Shown: positions 1-10,590, numbered from the stretch's first letter. The stretch: DNA of 64,000 nucleotides from Aradus depressus (GCA_963662175.1 OY759214.1:10106001-10170000); one strand, 5' to 3'. Notes: a model not told the origin generated them from the letters alone. Numbers and translations are program-made.

Positions 1-711
1 TTTTCAAATGCAATGTAAATTTATTGTTACAATTATTACAACTTAAAATAATTTAAAATAATAAAAAATGAATAAAATTGACACATAATTCTAATTTTAC
101 ATAAAGCATGGGTAAAAATAAAATTTTATTTAAAATAAAAACTGGAAAAAAATACAGCACAAAGTAAAAAAAATAAAGGATAACCTCTTTGAGCAGGTAC
201 TGCTTTCTGATTGGTTAAAAGGCACTTAGAGTCAGAAATCCACTAGGATAATGTTAGTTCTGACTCCAACCCTCAACTTCTAGGCCCATTATACCTAGGA
301 TATGGTGACTTTTGATTCTAACCAACGCCAAACCTGAATTCAGCTCAAAAAATTGCAAAAATAACCACTGCCATCTCAATTTTGTTAATTTTGGATATTG
401 TGAGTTTTGATTCTGGAGGACTCATATCATTTGGGCTTAAAGAAATTTGTTATTTTCTGTTGAGATGCCTCATTTCGCAATTCTTTCAGCATTTTGATTT
501 AAGGAGCTAATTTTTAATTTTCATCTAGAAAACTGTATATTATACAGTTTACCTTTAGATGGCCATAACTTGTATACCATTCTTTCAAAGCTAATTTAGC
601 TCTTTGAAAAAATGCTTTGTCCTACCTTAAAACTCTCATTTTCTGCTTTGATCCTAATTATTTCGGTTTTCTGTTTATATAAAGTTTCACCGATGGTTTT
701 CTGTTTCATAG
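1..711. other. AT-rich sequence upstream of serpin exon (presumed intron)
   Basis: No exon, RNA gene or clear mobile element is visible. The stretch is very AT-rich. Because a serpin exon with a good acceptor follows at 712, most of it is probably the last intron of that gene. I looked for the preceding serpin exon (hinge region of the reactive loop) and did not find it, so the rest of the gene should lie to the left of the window. Confidence 0.4.
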
Positions 712-857
712 CGACCAGTGTTGCCAACCTGAGGAGCCCTCTGGCAGACTTCATCGCCAACCGGCCCTTCTTGTACTTCCTCAGGGACCGAATCGACAAT
801 TTGATTGTAGTTTCAGGAAAACTGGAAGACCCCAAGATTAACGAAGACGAAAAATAA
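712..857 (+). CDS. serpin, last coding exon (C-terminal 48 residues)
   Basis: Serpins are mostly secreted serine-protease inhibitors that trap proteases through an exposed reactive-centre loop. This exon begins after a pyrimidine-rich acceptor (AG at 710-711), is read with two leading bases belonging to a split codon, and ends at a TAA at 855-857. The translation contains the C-terminal serpin signature: FIANRPFLYFLRD followed by a strand ending in VVSGKLEDP, equivalent to the family pattern F-x-A-(D/N)-(H/R)-P-F...G-(K/R)-(L/V)-x-x-P. The residues before it (SVANLRSPLAD) correspond to the part of the reactive loop around and after the cleavage site; a candidate P1 residue is the Leu-Arg pair, but the loop start is outside the exon. 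Upstream exons are not in the window. The orthologue group cannot be assigned from this piece. Confidence 0.82.
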
Positions 858-1138
858 ATGTTACTGTATATACTTATTTATTTAAAAAATATATACTTAT
901 TTATTAGTTTATTGTTTTTTTCCCAAACATTTACTGCTTTTTGAATGAATCATAAAAGATGTTTTTTACATCCAACATTGCAATAAGATATCATCATTAT
1001 TCGAAAAAAAATCATAAGTGCGTCGGGGACCGCTAAAATGAACAACTCTCATACGTACTAGAAATAACATAATGCATAAAATCAAATATGATGATATAAT
1101 GATGGATATAATGATGGATATAATGATGGATCAAATAT
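858..1138. repeat. AT-rich 3' flank with short ATGGATATA tandem repeats
   Basis: Downstream of the serpin stop, AATAAA-like strings overlap the stop codon and could serve in polyadenylation. Around 1098-1150 there are about four imperfect copies of a 12-bp unit (GATGGATATAAT), which run into the left copy of the 331-bp duplication. Confidence 0.5.
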
Positions 1139-1827
1139 GATGGATATAATGATGATATCTGTAGTAAAACAAATAATGTAACTACCTAACTGAAAAATAT
1201 TCTATTAATCCACGGTCCAATAAATAAATTTACAGAAAATAAGAAGTAGCCAGTGTTTCGAATCTGAGAAAACAATAACAATTTATATTAAACTACTGAA
1301 CATTTTCTGCAGAGATATTGTGAAACACTTTAACACCAATGAAACACACGAAATAAAGAAAAACGTAATTTAAAAAAAAAAGTATTGTCTATTTCACAAA
1401 ATATATATATAGGTAATATGGGAGTACTTTGGGCATTGCTACCATCTTCAGCCACAACCTAACAAATACCTATATTATGGAAAGTAAGTTTCTATCTATG
1501 GATATAATGATGATATCTGTAGTAAAACAAATAATGTAACTACCTAACTGAAAAATATTCTATTAATCCACGGTCCAATAAATAAATTTACAGAAAATAA
1601 GAAGTAGCCAGTGTTTCGAATCTGAGAAAACAATAACAATTTATATTAAACTACTGAACATTTTCTGCAGAGATATTGTGAAACACTTTAACACCAATGA
1701 AACACACGAAATAAAGAAAAACGTAATTTTAAAAAAAAAGTATTGTCTATTTCACAAAATATATATATAGGTAATATGGGAGTACTTTGGGCATTGCTAC
1801 CATCTTCAGCCACAACCTAACAAATAC
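1139..1827. repeat. 331-bp tandem-like direct duplication (two copies)
   Basis: Bases 1139-1469 are repeated at 1497-1827, a constant offset of 358 bp. I see one length difference, in an A-run near 1374/1731; otherwise the copies look identical. The duplicated sequence ends with a stretch (gggagtact...ATCTTCAGCCACAACC) that recurs in inverted form near 3620-3660, so the duplicated unit includes a dispersed-repeat end. No coding potential is apparent. Confidence 0.85.
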
Positions 1828-1853
1828 AGTATTTGGTTAATTCAAGGCTCTTT

Positions 1854-3157
1854 ATTCCTTTTTTTTTTTTATTTATTTTATCGTAAGACTAATTGTAGTC
1901 CTATAAAGCCGGAGCGATTATGTAGTGGTCTATTTATCTTCTTATTACAATTCAATTTTTGATTTGGTAATAAATTTAAAGAGTTTGTTAACGTTTTCTA
2001 TGTTATTAATGTTAGCTATTGTTTGAAGAAATGTGTTTTCGTTGGATAGTAGCGTCTCATGTTGTCTCTGGTTGTACTTTTTGCACTTAGTGAAAATGTG
2101 GACTACGTCCTCATTCTCATCGCAGTGTTCACAGTTGGGGGTTGGTTTTATTTTGATTAGATGTAAGTATTTGTTTGTTCTGGCATGTCCGGTCCTCAGT
2201 CGTGTCAAGTATATGATTTGTTTAGTCGTCAGTGTCTTACTGTGTGGATGGAACCATGGCTTTGTCGTTATTGTCTTCTGTACTCTGTAGTGGTATCGTC
2301 CTTTGGTTTGGGATATGTCAGTATAGTTGGTTTGCCATTCCGTGAGTGTCTGGTGTTGTAGGATGGAAAGGGTGTCTTCTAAGGTCAAGTCGATTCTGAG
2401 TGTCACTGTGTCCTTTGCCGTTCCTCGCTTGGCTAGGTGGTCAGCTCTGTCGTTGTCAGTCAAGTTGATGTGTCCAGGAATCCATTGAATGTAATAGTTC
2501 TTATCTGACTGGTAAATAGTTGTAGCTATTGTGGATAGAATGTAGTTGCTTCGAGTTTTGAGGTGAAACTTGCGTAGTAGTTGGCAGGCGGATTTAGAGT
2601 CGGTCAATATAACTATTTCTTCTGAAAATGTAATACTTTTAGAGTATTCTATGGTCTTTTGGATAGCAATCAGTTCAGAGGTACAGATTTTATGATGTGG
2701 TGAGATTTTTTCTGTTAGGTTAGTGTCTGTTTGGGGATCGAAGATACCTATCCCCGTCCCCTCTGGTGTTTTTGAAGCATCTGTGAAGAGTTTGTGACAT
2801 TTATCGTAAAGAGTGTTAATCATTTCTATTGTGTTGGCTTTTAGGATTGTGGGTCTAAGTTGTTTTTGGATGTTTTGATTGTCCTAATGTCTGGATTGGA
2901 TTTTATGATAAGGTTTGATAGTGGGATGGGCGCAATAAATGAGAACGGTTTGTCGGTCCGATGTAGTGTCTGTAATGTTGGCCTGAGTTCTGCTAGTGTA
3001 TTTTGAATGTATTTGTTCAAGTGGATTTTTTGTCTATTTATTAAATCGTTGAAAGGGTGTGATTTGTCGGCGTGTGTTTTTGTAAGCTTTCTTTTTAACT
3101 GTAATTTACGTCTGAGTGGAAGTGGAATTTCTCCGGCTTCCTCCACCATTCCTTTTT
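1854..3157 (-). mobile_element. 5'-truncated non-LTR retrotransposon (LINE) with RNase H domain
   Basis: On the minus strand, 2823 down to 1945 encodes the C-terminal part of a LINE polyprotein. It has an RNase H domain: FTDASKTPEGTGIGIF, then TSELIAI, then ILTDSKSAC, then IQWIPGHINLTDNDRADHLA, which carry the Asp/Glu/Asp/Asp catalytic pattern. A Cys/His cluster (CEHCDENEDVVHIFTKC) follows near the C-terminus, as in I/Jockey/R1-type elements. The upstream segment 3149-2841 continues the protein in another frame, so a frameshift lies near 2840-2900 and the copy is dead as it stands. A T-run at 1859-1871 is the poly-A tail of the minus-strand element. ATTCCTTTTT at 1854-1863 and 3148-3157 may be the target duplication, although the motif is low in complexity. 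Confidence 0.85.
1945..3149 (-). pseudogene. LINE ORF2 C-terminal fragment, frameshifted
   Basis: Two overlapping-frame segments (3149-2841 and 2823-1945) encode the linker upstream of the RNase H domain and the RNase H plus C-terminal Cys/His region. Reverse transcriptase and endonuclease regions are absent because the copy is 5'-truncated at about 3157. The frame change is the main lesion visible. Confidence 0.8.
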
Positions 3158-3667
3158 AATAGAGAAATTCTCAAATAAATTTTATTTCTCCGGAGCTTCC
3201 TAATTATTGGACAAGCACATGATAGGGAAACGGAGAACAAAAATAAATGGGAACAAAATAATAATAATAATACTGAGAACAATGTAAAAAAATAATATAG
3301 GCATTATAAGAAAAAAATATATCTAAGTATGTATATTCAATGACGCAAAAAATAATAAATCTTGTTAATTAAAATAAAATTTTGAAGGATGAAGACAAAG
3401 CTGAACGGGGAAACTGGCAGATAGCAAGTCCTAGAAGAAGTTCAAGAAAACCAAAAAAGGAAGGAGGGCCGTAATAGAATATGGCAATAAATCAAAATTT
3501 AAAATAGGTCCACTCAGGGGCAACTATAGCAGGGGACTGACTGGGTTCTGAGTATCAAACAGAGAGACGGATTAGCAGTGTGTTTACATTATGAAAGTTG
3601 TTCACTAAACAGTATTTATTGTTGTGGCTGAAGATAGTATTAATACCGAAAGTACTCCCATATATTA
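3158..3667. other. AT-rich intergenic sequence, no gene seen
   Basis: No coding segment is supported. At 3615-3660 there is a short match, in inverted orientation, to the end of the 331-bp duplication (TGTGGCTGAAGAT and AGTACTCCCATAT), indicating another dispersed-repeat end here. Confidence 0.4.
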
Positions 3668-3669
3668 TA

Positions 3670-4064
3670 CAGGGTGGCCCAGATAAGCGGGCCACAAGTG
3701 AAATAACTCCTAAACGGTTAGAGATATCAAAATTGTGCATAGGACTAAAGTTGTAGCACTCGCCGAGAGCTATAGTATGGCGTCGTGCAACTTTAAACGT
3801 TTTTTTTCCGAGAACTATTTGACGTATCAAAAATCTGTTTGCGCAGTTCTTCCTAGTTTCTTTAGTACTTTAATAAAATGTAATATGACAAGGGTCAAAA
3901 GGGAACCCCACCCTTCGAAGGGCTGTTTGAGCCATTAAAAGGGTCATTTTTGTCTTTTCGAGGACGCCATACTATAGCTCTCGGCGAGTGCTACAACTTT
4001 AGTCCCATGTACAATTTTGATATCTCTAACCGTTTAGGAGTTATTTCACTTGTGGGCCACCCTG
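3670..4064. mobile_element. foldback / MITE element with CAGGGTGGCCCA ends
   Basis: The element is 395 bp and begins CAGGGTGGCCCA and ends TGGGCCACCCTG, flanked on both sides by TA (3668-3669 and 4065-4066). The terminal inverted repeats extend for roughly 110 bp: the segments with CTCCTAAACGGTTAGAGAT and GCACTCGCCGAGAGCTATAG on the left recur inverted on the right. The left arm carries an extra ~13-bp direct repeat near 3681-3694. TA flanks and this kind of terminus suggest a Tc1/mariner-related non-autonomous element, but there is no transposase to confirm it. A fragment of the same family occurs at 50798-50940. Confidence 0.82.
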
Positions 4065-4066
4065 TA

Positions 4067-4702
4067 TACATATACTTCATGAAATAGACAATATGTTTTC
4101 AAAAATATACGTTTTTCTTTATTTTTTTTATATTCTAATAGACTTTAGCCAATAACCAGAACCAGTTCTTGAGTTAGGAGAGTAGCTGACCTTAAACTCT
4201 CTGGTAGCCATCAAAATAGCGCACAAACCAGATTTTACAGAAACATGCATAACAAAAAATAATAGATCTACTATTGTTTTCTAGCCACAAAATATTTTTG
4301 TAAATGACATTCTTTCCATGGACTGTTTCGTTCTGGTTTTTCTCACTAACAGAGAATTTGGGTGAAGCAAAATTAAAAACAAATAAAAGCAAAGAACTTG
4401 TTTCTCTTTTATATTATCTAATTCTAAATCTCTAATAAAGTGTACCTGTTTCGCCTTACGCCATCGTCAGCACAAAGACATTTAAGTGTGGCTTATTAGT
4501 ACAATTCTGGGGCTAGGGAAGCCGCTCCCTGTTAATTAGTGTTATTATTAATTGATTTTTCAATGAATACATGCTTTTTTCAAATATAATACATATATTG
4601 TTTATTTATTATAAAATTTATCAGAATACATTTCTGCGATCTGTGTCGACATAGTTGAAAGATGATAAAATAAATAAAAACAAACAACTAATTAAATTTT
4701 AG
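4067..4702. other. intergenic sequence, no gene seen
   Basis: No supported coding region. Near 4441-4470 a short stretch (CCTGTTTCGCC..ACGCCATCGTCAG) resembles ends of foldback-type elements found elsewhere in this window (55570-55610 and 60615-60739). Confidence 0.35.
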
Positions 4703-5040
4703 GTTAGGTTTTATGACTCATGCCCGGGCTTTAACTACGAGGTCATATCGCCTACTACCAGAGCGCTCTTTCGTCACTCTGGTGGACATGAGCCCGACTC
4801 TACTGTGGGAGTCCTAAATTTTTGCCTACCCTAAATTTTTATTCACCTAGGGTAGGGGTTTTTAACGAGTACCTGACATCGTACAGGCTCGGGACCATCG
4901 CTTAACGTCCCATCCGAAGGACGGCGTGCTTAAGTTTATTTTACCTCCCAGATAAAATAAACTAAGGGCCTGTGTCGGGTTACGAACCCACACACTTGAG
5001 CTCAGAAGTCAAACACGCATACCACTGAGCTACCGGCGCC
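4703..5040 (-). mobile_element. SINE family A, near full length
   Basis: Read on the minus strand this begins GGGCGCCGGTAGCTCAGTGG, a tRNA-like head with an A-box, and continues with a B-box-like GTTCGTAACCC stretch. It then runs into a body containing CCTTCGGATGGGACGTTAAG, CAGGTACTCGTTAAA and CACCAGAGTGACGAAAGAGC, and ends near GCCCGGGCATGAGTC. The same order of blocks is seen in the copy at 60776-61123, whose limits are fixed by a target duplication. It is not a tRNA gene: the head is diverged and followed by the conserved body. Confidence 0.85.
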
Positions 5041-5976
5041 CTCTTTCATGGTTTTTATTTATTTAAAATGGAATAATGGCAATATGAAGTAATATTGAAA
5101 TAATAAGAGATAAAACAATAAGAAAATCAAATCAATAAATGTGTACATAATATTTAATATTATTATTATTAATATTAATACCTACTATTTTAATATTAAT
5201 ACTATTTTATTATTTGATTTTCTGAGAGGATTATGCGGATAGGATTGTGATAAGCGTTTGGCAAGAGGATTATTGTGGAAGGAAAGATTGGTATGGAACT
5301 TCGAAAAATGGGATTTGATGAGGTCTTGGACAAAAGGAACGTTGAGGTCGTTATGGAGTGTAAGGTTGGAAACAAAAAGGGAGCATCTACAATGGTTCTA
5401 AGGACTTGGATTGGAAGGATTGTATCCGCTTGATGTTTGATGGCTTGGTAAGTTGATCTCACAGATTATTTTGGTAGTGAAATTCAACAAGAGCGGCTGT
5501 GGAACTTATTGCGGGTGAAGTGTGCCAAGTCAAAGTAACTGGAAAGTCAACAAGGAATGAACGCCAGGCCAGTATTGCACCTAAAAACATATACATACAA
5601 CATTCTATTAGAAATTACTAACACACTTCAGGAAATTTATTAAAAAAATATGAGCAGTTGGAAGCTGGACAGGACGTACACATAGAGCTTCGAAACAGTG
5701 GGAAGCTTGCGAAATGTTCTTAATCTCATTAACTAAGTTTTAATACAGTACATTTGTAATCGCCTATAGTATATCTCTTTAAAGTAATAATGAAGGTCGT
5801 CAGATAATATAGTTGCCATCTTAACTGTGTTTTTTACTAGTATATTTAATTTTTTTTTTTTTTAACATTTTTATTCTAGCTATGAAACTGTACATATTAG
5901 ATGAGAATATGATTATTAAGAAGGACTTACTTTACTTATAATATTTATTATTATGTACACATTTATTTATTTTACT
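5041..5976. other. AT-rich intergenic sequence; 5045-5135 is an inverted match to 41177-41250
   Basis: No gene is supported. The first ~90 bp match, in inverted orientation and with one 11-bp length difference, the sequence immediately right of element E4 (41177-41250). A short open stretch at 5250-5434 on the plus strand is discussed among the rejected items. Confidence 0.5.
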
Positions 5977-6104
5977 AGCAGTAATACCCGGCGTTGCCCG
6001 GGGAACTTTGACTTTTCTACTATTATCTCCTATAAGTCTTTTAAATTCTTCAACAGTACATTCATGATGTTATAATTTTCAATTATTCATACGGAATAAG
6101 GCTT

Positions 6105-7160
6105 ATAGTCCTTCAACGTCAAACACCCCAGCTAGTAAGTTTTTAGGACCCCTGGGCATCACAGCTAGTATGCGTCTTTCAACGGCGGAAACCACAGATA
6201 GTGAATACTTAGCATCGCTGGACATCCTAGCCAGTGCGTACTTAAGAACGCTATTGACCGCAGCTAGTAAATGCCTTGCAACAGCGGACCCCACAGCGAA
6301 TACATAGTTACTACTACTACATGTGAAATTCATGCCAATCCGCTTACCCTTTAACAGTACATTCATGATGTTATAATTTTCAATTATTCATACGGAATAA
6401 GGCTTATAGTCCTTCAACGTCAAACACCCCAGCTAGTAAGTTTTTAGGATCCCTGGGCATCACAGCTAGTATGCGTCTTTCAACGGCGGAAACCACAGAT
6501 AGTGAATACTTAGCATCGCTGGACATCCTAGCCAGTGCGTACTTAAGAACGCTATTGACCGCAGCTAGTATGTGCCTCGCAAGAGCGGACCCCACAGCTA
6601 GTACGAAGTTAGGAACGCTGGCCATCACAGCTAGTAAGTGCCTTGCAACAGCGGACCCCACAGCTAGTACGTAGTTAGACCCACTGGGCATCACAGCTAG
6701 TATGTGTTTTGCAACGGCGGACCCCACAGCTAGTACGTAGTTAGAAACGCTGAGCATCACAGCTAGTATGCTTTTGCAACGACGGACCCCACAGCTAGTA
6801 CGTTTTTAGGAACGCTGGGCCCTACAGGTAGTAGGTGCCTTGCAACTGCGGACCCCACAGCTAGTACCTACGTAGTTAAATACGCTGGGCCACACTGCTA
6901 GCGCCTTGCAACAGCAGACCCCACAGCTAGTACGTAATTAGGAACGCTGGGCATCACAGCTAGTAAATGTCTTGTAGGTGCCTTGCAACAGCGAACCCCA
7001 CAGCCAGTACATAGTTAGGAACGCTGGGGCTGAGCACTACAGTTAGTAAGTGCCTTGCAACAGCGGACCCCACAGCTAGTACGATATTAGGAACGCTGGG
7101 CATCACAGCTAGTAAATGTCTTGCAACAGTGAACCCCACAGCGAATACATAGTTACTACT
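6105..7160. repeat. minisatellite of element E1 (33/66-bp units)
   Basis: The block consists of imperfect tandem units containing CACAGCTAGTACGTAGTTAG and GCCTTGCAACAGCGGACCCC. The basic unit is about 33 bp and two diverged versions alternate to give a 66-bp dimer. A ~300-bp segment beginning at the E leader (about 6052-6350) is itself repeated at 6361-6590. Long stop-free frames on both strands follow from the repeat length being a multiple of three. Confidence 0.85.
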
Positions 7161-7224
7161 ACTACATGTGAAATTCATGACAATCCGATTACCCTTCAAT
7201 GATTCAGCATTATTTTTATGCTTA

Positions 7225-8660
7225 GCCCCCCCTCCCAAATTTTTAAAATGTCACATAGTGTATTTTTTTATTTGACCATCAAGAATACTACATGTGAAAT
7301 TTCGTGACAATCCGATCATCCGTTAATGACCTATCACTATCTTCAAATTTAGGCCCCCCCGCCACAACCCCCCCACCCGTAAACAATTTTGAGCCGTCAC
7401 ACCGCCTATTTTTCTATTTGGCCTCCAGGAATACTACATGTGAAATTTCGTGACAATCCGATCATACGTTAATGACTTATCACTATACTTATACTTAGGC
7501 CCCCATCAACCCACCCTCCCGTTCAAAATTTGGTGACATATACACCCTATATTTCTATTTGGCTTTTAAGAATACTACTGTGTTAGCACTATTTATATAC
7601 TTAGGCCCCCCTTACAACCCCCCCTCCCGATCAAAACTTTGGGACGCCACACACCTAATTTTTCTATTTGGCCTTCAGGAATACTCCATGTGAAATTTCG
7701 TGACAATCCGACCAACCGTTAAAGAATTAGCTCTATATATATACTTAGGCCCCCCCCACAACCCCCCCTCCCGTTCAAAACTTTGGGACGCCACACACCT
7801 TATTTTCCTATTTGGCTTTTAAAAATACTACGTGAAATTTCATGACGATTCGCCCATTAGTTAATGAGTTAGCTCTATATTTATACTTAGGCCCCCCCAC
7901 TACCCCCCCTCCCGTTCAAAACTTTGGGACGCCACACACCTTATTTTCCTATTTGGCTTTTAAAAATACTACGTGAAATTTCATGACGATTCGCCCATTA
8001 GTTAATGAGTTAGCTCTATATTTATACTTAGGCCCCCCCACAACCCCCCCTCCCGTTCAAAACTTTGGGAAGCCACACACCTTATTTTCCTATTTGGCTT
8101 TTAAAAATACTACGTGAAATTTCATGACGATTCGCCCATTAGTTAATGAGTTAGCTCTATATTTATACTTAGGCCCCCCCACAACCCCCCCTCCCGTTCA
8201 AAACTTTGGGACGCCACACACCTTATTTTCCTATTTGGCTTTTAAAAATACTACGTGCAATTTCATGACAATTCGCCCATTAGTTAATGAGTTAGCACTA
8301 TTTATATACTTAGGCCCCCCTTACAACCCCCCCTCCCGATCAAAACTTTGGGACGCCACACACCTTTTTTTCCTGTTTGGCTTTTAAAAAGACTACGTGT
8401 GAAATTTCATGACGATTCGCCCATTAGTTAATGAGTTAGCTCTATATTTATACTTAGGCCCCCCCACAACCCCCCCTCCCGTTCAAAACTTTGGGACGCC
8501 ACACACCTTTTTTTCTTGTTTGGCTTTTAAAAAGACTACCTGTAAAATTTCATGACAATTCGCCCATTAGTTAATGAGTTAGCTCTATTTATATACTTAG
8601 GCCCCCCTTACAACCCCCCCTCCCGATCAAAATTTTGGGACGCCACATAGCCTATTATTC
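7225..8660. repeat. C-rich ~141-bp tandem array of element E1
   Basis: About ten units, each with GGCCCCCCCACAACCCCCCC, TCCCGTTCAAAACTTTGGGA, CGCCACACACCTTATTTT, a CTATTTGGC block, TGAAATTTCATGACGATTCG and TTAATGAGTTAGCTC. Successive copies at 7891, 8032 and 8173 are exactly 141 bp apart; the left units are more diverged. On the minus strand each unit has G-runs (GGGAGGGGGGG, then GGGGGGG) able in principle to form a G-quadruplex. Confidence 0.88.
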
Positions 8661-8780
8661 AATCGGGCTCAAAAGAATGCTACATGGGCAGTTTCATAAA
8701 AATCCGTCCAGCGGTTTGGGCGTGATGCTGGAACAAACATACAAACACACAAACCCCGTTTCAGCTTTATTAATATAGAC

Positions 8781-8919
8781 TTAAACGTTCCGCTCAACAT
8801 AGGGTACGTGACATCACCCAACACTCCTGCCAACTTCCTACTACCATCTCCAAAGCCCACTTATATTCCACATTTCTTCCTTGATAATTTTAGTTGGAAC
8901 CAAACGGTAACTTATTTTA
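8781..8919. other. spacer between E1 and diverged satellite
   Basis: Short unique-looking stretch without coding potential; it contains a brief match to the start of the spacer right of E2 (CGTTC.GCT...). Confidence 0.3.
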
Positions 8920-9740
8920 CCATACATATGGAGTCTACCGAGCTCAGGATCGCCATTTAGAAATCTAGCCAAGTCACTTAGCTCAGATGTTTTAATCGGG
9001 AAGATAAAAATAGATTTGAGTATGTCGTCCTTCGGATGGGACTTTCCCCGTTAAACTGAATCTGTCTATCAGTTTTAACAAATATTAAATCATACCATAC
9101 ATATGGAGTCTACCGAGCTCAGGATCGCCGCTTAGAAATCTAGCCGAGGCACATAAGTCAGATGTTTTAATCGGGAAGATAAAAATAAATTTGAGCACGT
9201 CGTCCTTCGGATTGGGCTTTAAGCTATGATCGAGGGCCTTTTTGTATGTCAGGTACTGGATAATGAGTCGTATGTTATGTATCTAAACCTGGGTAGCTGA
9301 AATTTCACTTAGGTTAAAAATAAATTGGAGCACGTCGTCCTTCGGATGGGACTTCCCCGATACATCTGAATCTGTATATCAGTTTTAACAAATATTAAAT
9401 CTAAAAACTGTTAAAAAGCAAGAAATTTGATGAATGGGATTTCGCCCGACTTTTTCGAAAAACATTTTTATTTCGATTTTTGTGTAGGATTCAGATAATT
9501 CGGTTGTTCATCAGTTTTAACAAATATTAAAACTAAAAACCGTTTAAAAGCGAGAAATTTGAAGAATGGAGTTTACCGAGCTCAGGATCGCCATTTAGAA
9601 ATCTAGCCAAGTCACTTAGGTCAGATGTTTTAATCGGGAAGATAAAAATAACTTTGAGCACGTCGTCCTTCGGATGGGACTTTCCCGATACATCTGAATC
9701 TTTCTTTGGTTGACCATCTTCGTTTCTGGATGCTGCCTAT
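8920..9740. repeat. diverged 440-bp satellite remnants (S0)
   Basis: Three copies of GAGTCTACCGAGCTCAGGAT occur or nearly occur here (8930, 9109, 9569), with GATGTTTTAATCGGGAAGAT, CGTCGTCCTTCGGATGGGAC and TATCAGTTTTAACAAATATT. These are the landmarks of the main satellite, but spacing is irregular (truncated and rearranged monomers) and more bases differ than inside S1. This fits an old array edge. Confidence 0.85.
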
Positions 9741-9760
9741 CTACTAACATAGCTGTATTA

Positions 9761-10590
9761 ATTTGCAACAGCGGACACCACAGCTAGTACGAAGTTAGGA
9801 ACCCTGGGCACCACATCTAGTATGTGCCTTGCAACAGCGGACCCCACAGCTAGTACGAAGTTCGGAACGCTGAGCACCACATCTAGTATGTGCCTTGCAA
9901 CAGCGGACCCCACAGGTAGTACGAAGTTAGGAACGCTGAGCACCACATCTAGTATGTGCCTTGCAACAGCGGACACCACAGCTAGTACGAAGTTAGGAAC
10001 CCTGGGCACCACATCTAGTATGTGCCTTGCAACAGCGGACCCCACAGCTAGTACGAAGTTAGGAACGCCGAGCACCACATCTAGTTTGTGCCTTGCAACA
10101 GCGGACGCCACAGCTAGTACGAAGTTAGGAACCCTGGGCACCACATCTAGTATGTGCCTTGCAACAGCGGACCCCACAGCTAGTACGAAGTTAGGAACGC
10201 CGAGCACCACATCTAGTTTGTGCCTTGCAATTGCGGACACCACAGCTAGTACGAAGTTAGGAACCCTGGGCACCACATCTAGTATGTGCCTTGCAACAGC
10301 GGACCCCACAGCTAGTACGAAGTTAGGAACGCCGAGCACCACATCTAGTTTGTGCCTTGCAACAGCGGACACCACAGCTAGTACGAAGTTCGGAACCCTG
10401 GGCACCACATCTAGTATGTGCCTTGCAACAGCGGACCCCACAGCTAGTACGAAGTTCGGAACGCTGGGCAACACAGCTAGTAAGTGTTTTGTAACAGCGG
10501 ACCCCATAGATACTACATAGTTAGGAACGCCGGGCAACACAGCTAGTAAATGTCTTGCAACAGTGAACCCCACAGCGAATACACAGTTAC
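9761..10590. repeat. regular 66-bp minisatellite of E2
   Basis: About twelve 66-bp units, the most regular copy of this minisatellite in the window. Each unit is a dimer of ~33-bp halves: one half has CACATCTAGTATGTGCCTTG and AACAGCGGACCCC, the other CACAGCTAGTACGAAGTTAG and GAACGCTGGGCAC. Adjacent 66-bp units differ slightly in an alternating way (ATCTAGTATG versus ATCTAGTTTG), giving a weak 132-bp period. Both strands are open for over 230 codons because 66 is a multiple of three and no stop falls in the frames; see findings. Confidence 0.92.

Larger units (their letters stand above)
5977..8780 (+). mobile_element. composite repeat element E, copy E1
   Basis: E starts with AGCAGTAATACCCGGCGTTG and its CCCGG..CCCGGG palindrome, then a short conserved leader (TCATGATGTTATAATTTTCA), a minisatellite, a C-rich tandem array, and a conserved 3' tail (CCGTCCAGCGGTTTGGGCGT, CAAACAAACCCCGTTTCAGC, TTTATTAATATAGA). 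The same start occurs at 28553 and 39296, and the same tail at 12140, 32084 and 41179. No protein is encoded. This architecture (conserved ends with variable tandem repeats between) recalls DINE-1/Helentron-like or LINE-derived non-autonomous elements of insects. I cannot assign the class from the sequence alone. Confidence 0.75.

Noticed and set aside
5250..5434. Plus-strand open stretch (IGMELRKMGFDEVLDKRN and following) as a possible exon or old reverse transcriptase piece.
   Set aside because: No acceptor/donor pair in phase, stops close on both sides, no recognisable motif; length is compatible with chance.
8124..8387. Pro-rich plus-strand frames in the C-rich arrays (YLGPPTTPPPVQNFG type).
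   Set aside because: Direct consequence of poly-C runs in a 141-bp repeat; frame breaks wherever C-run length changes.
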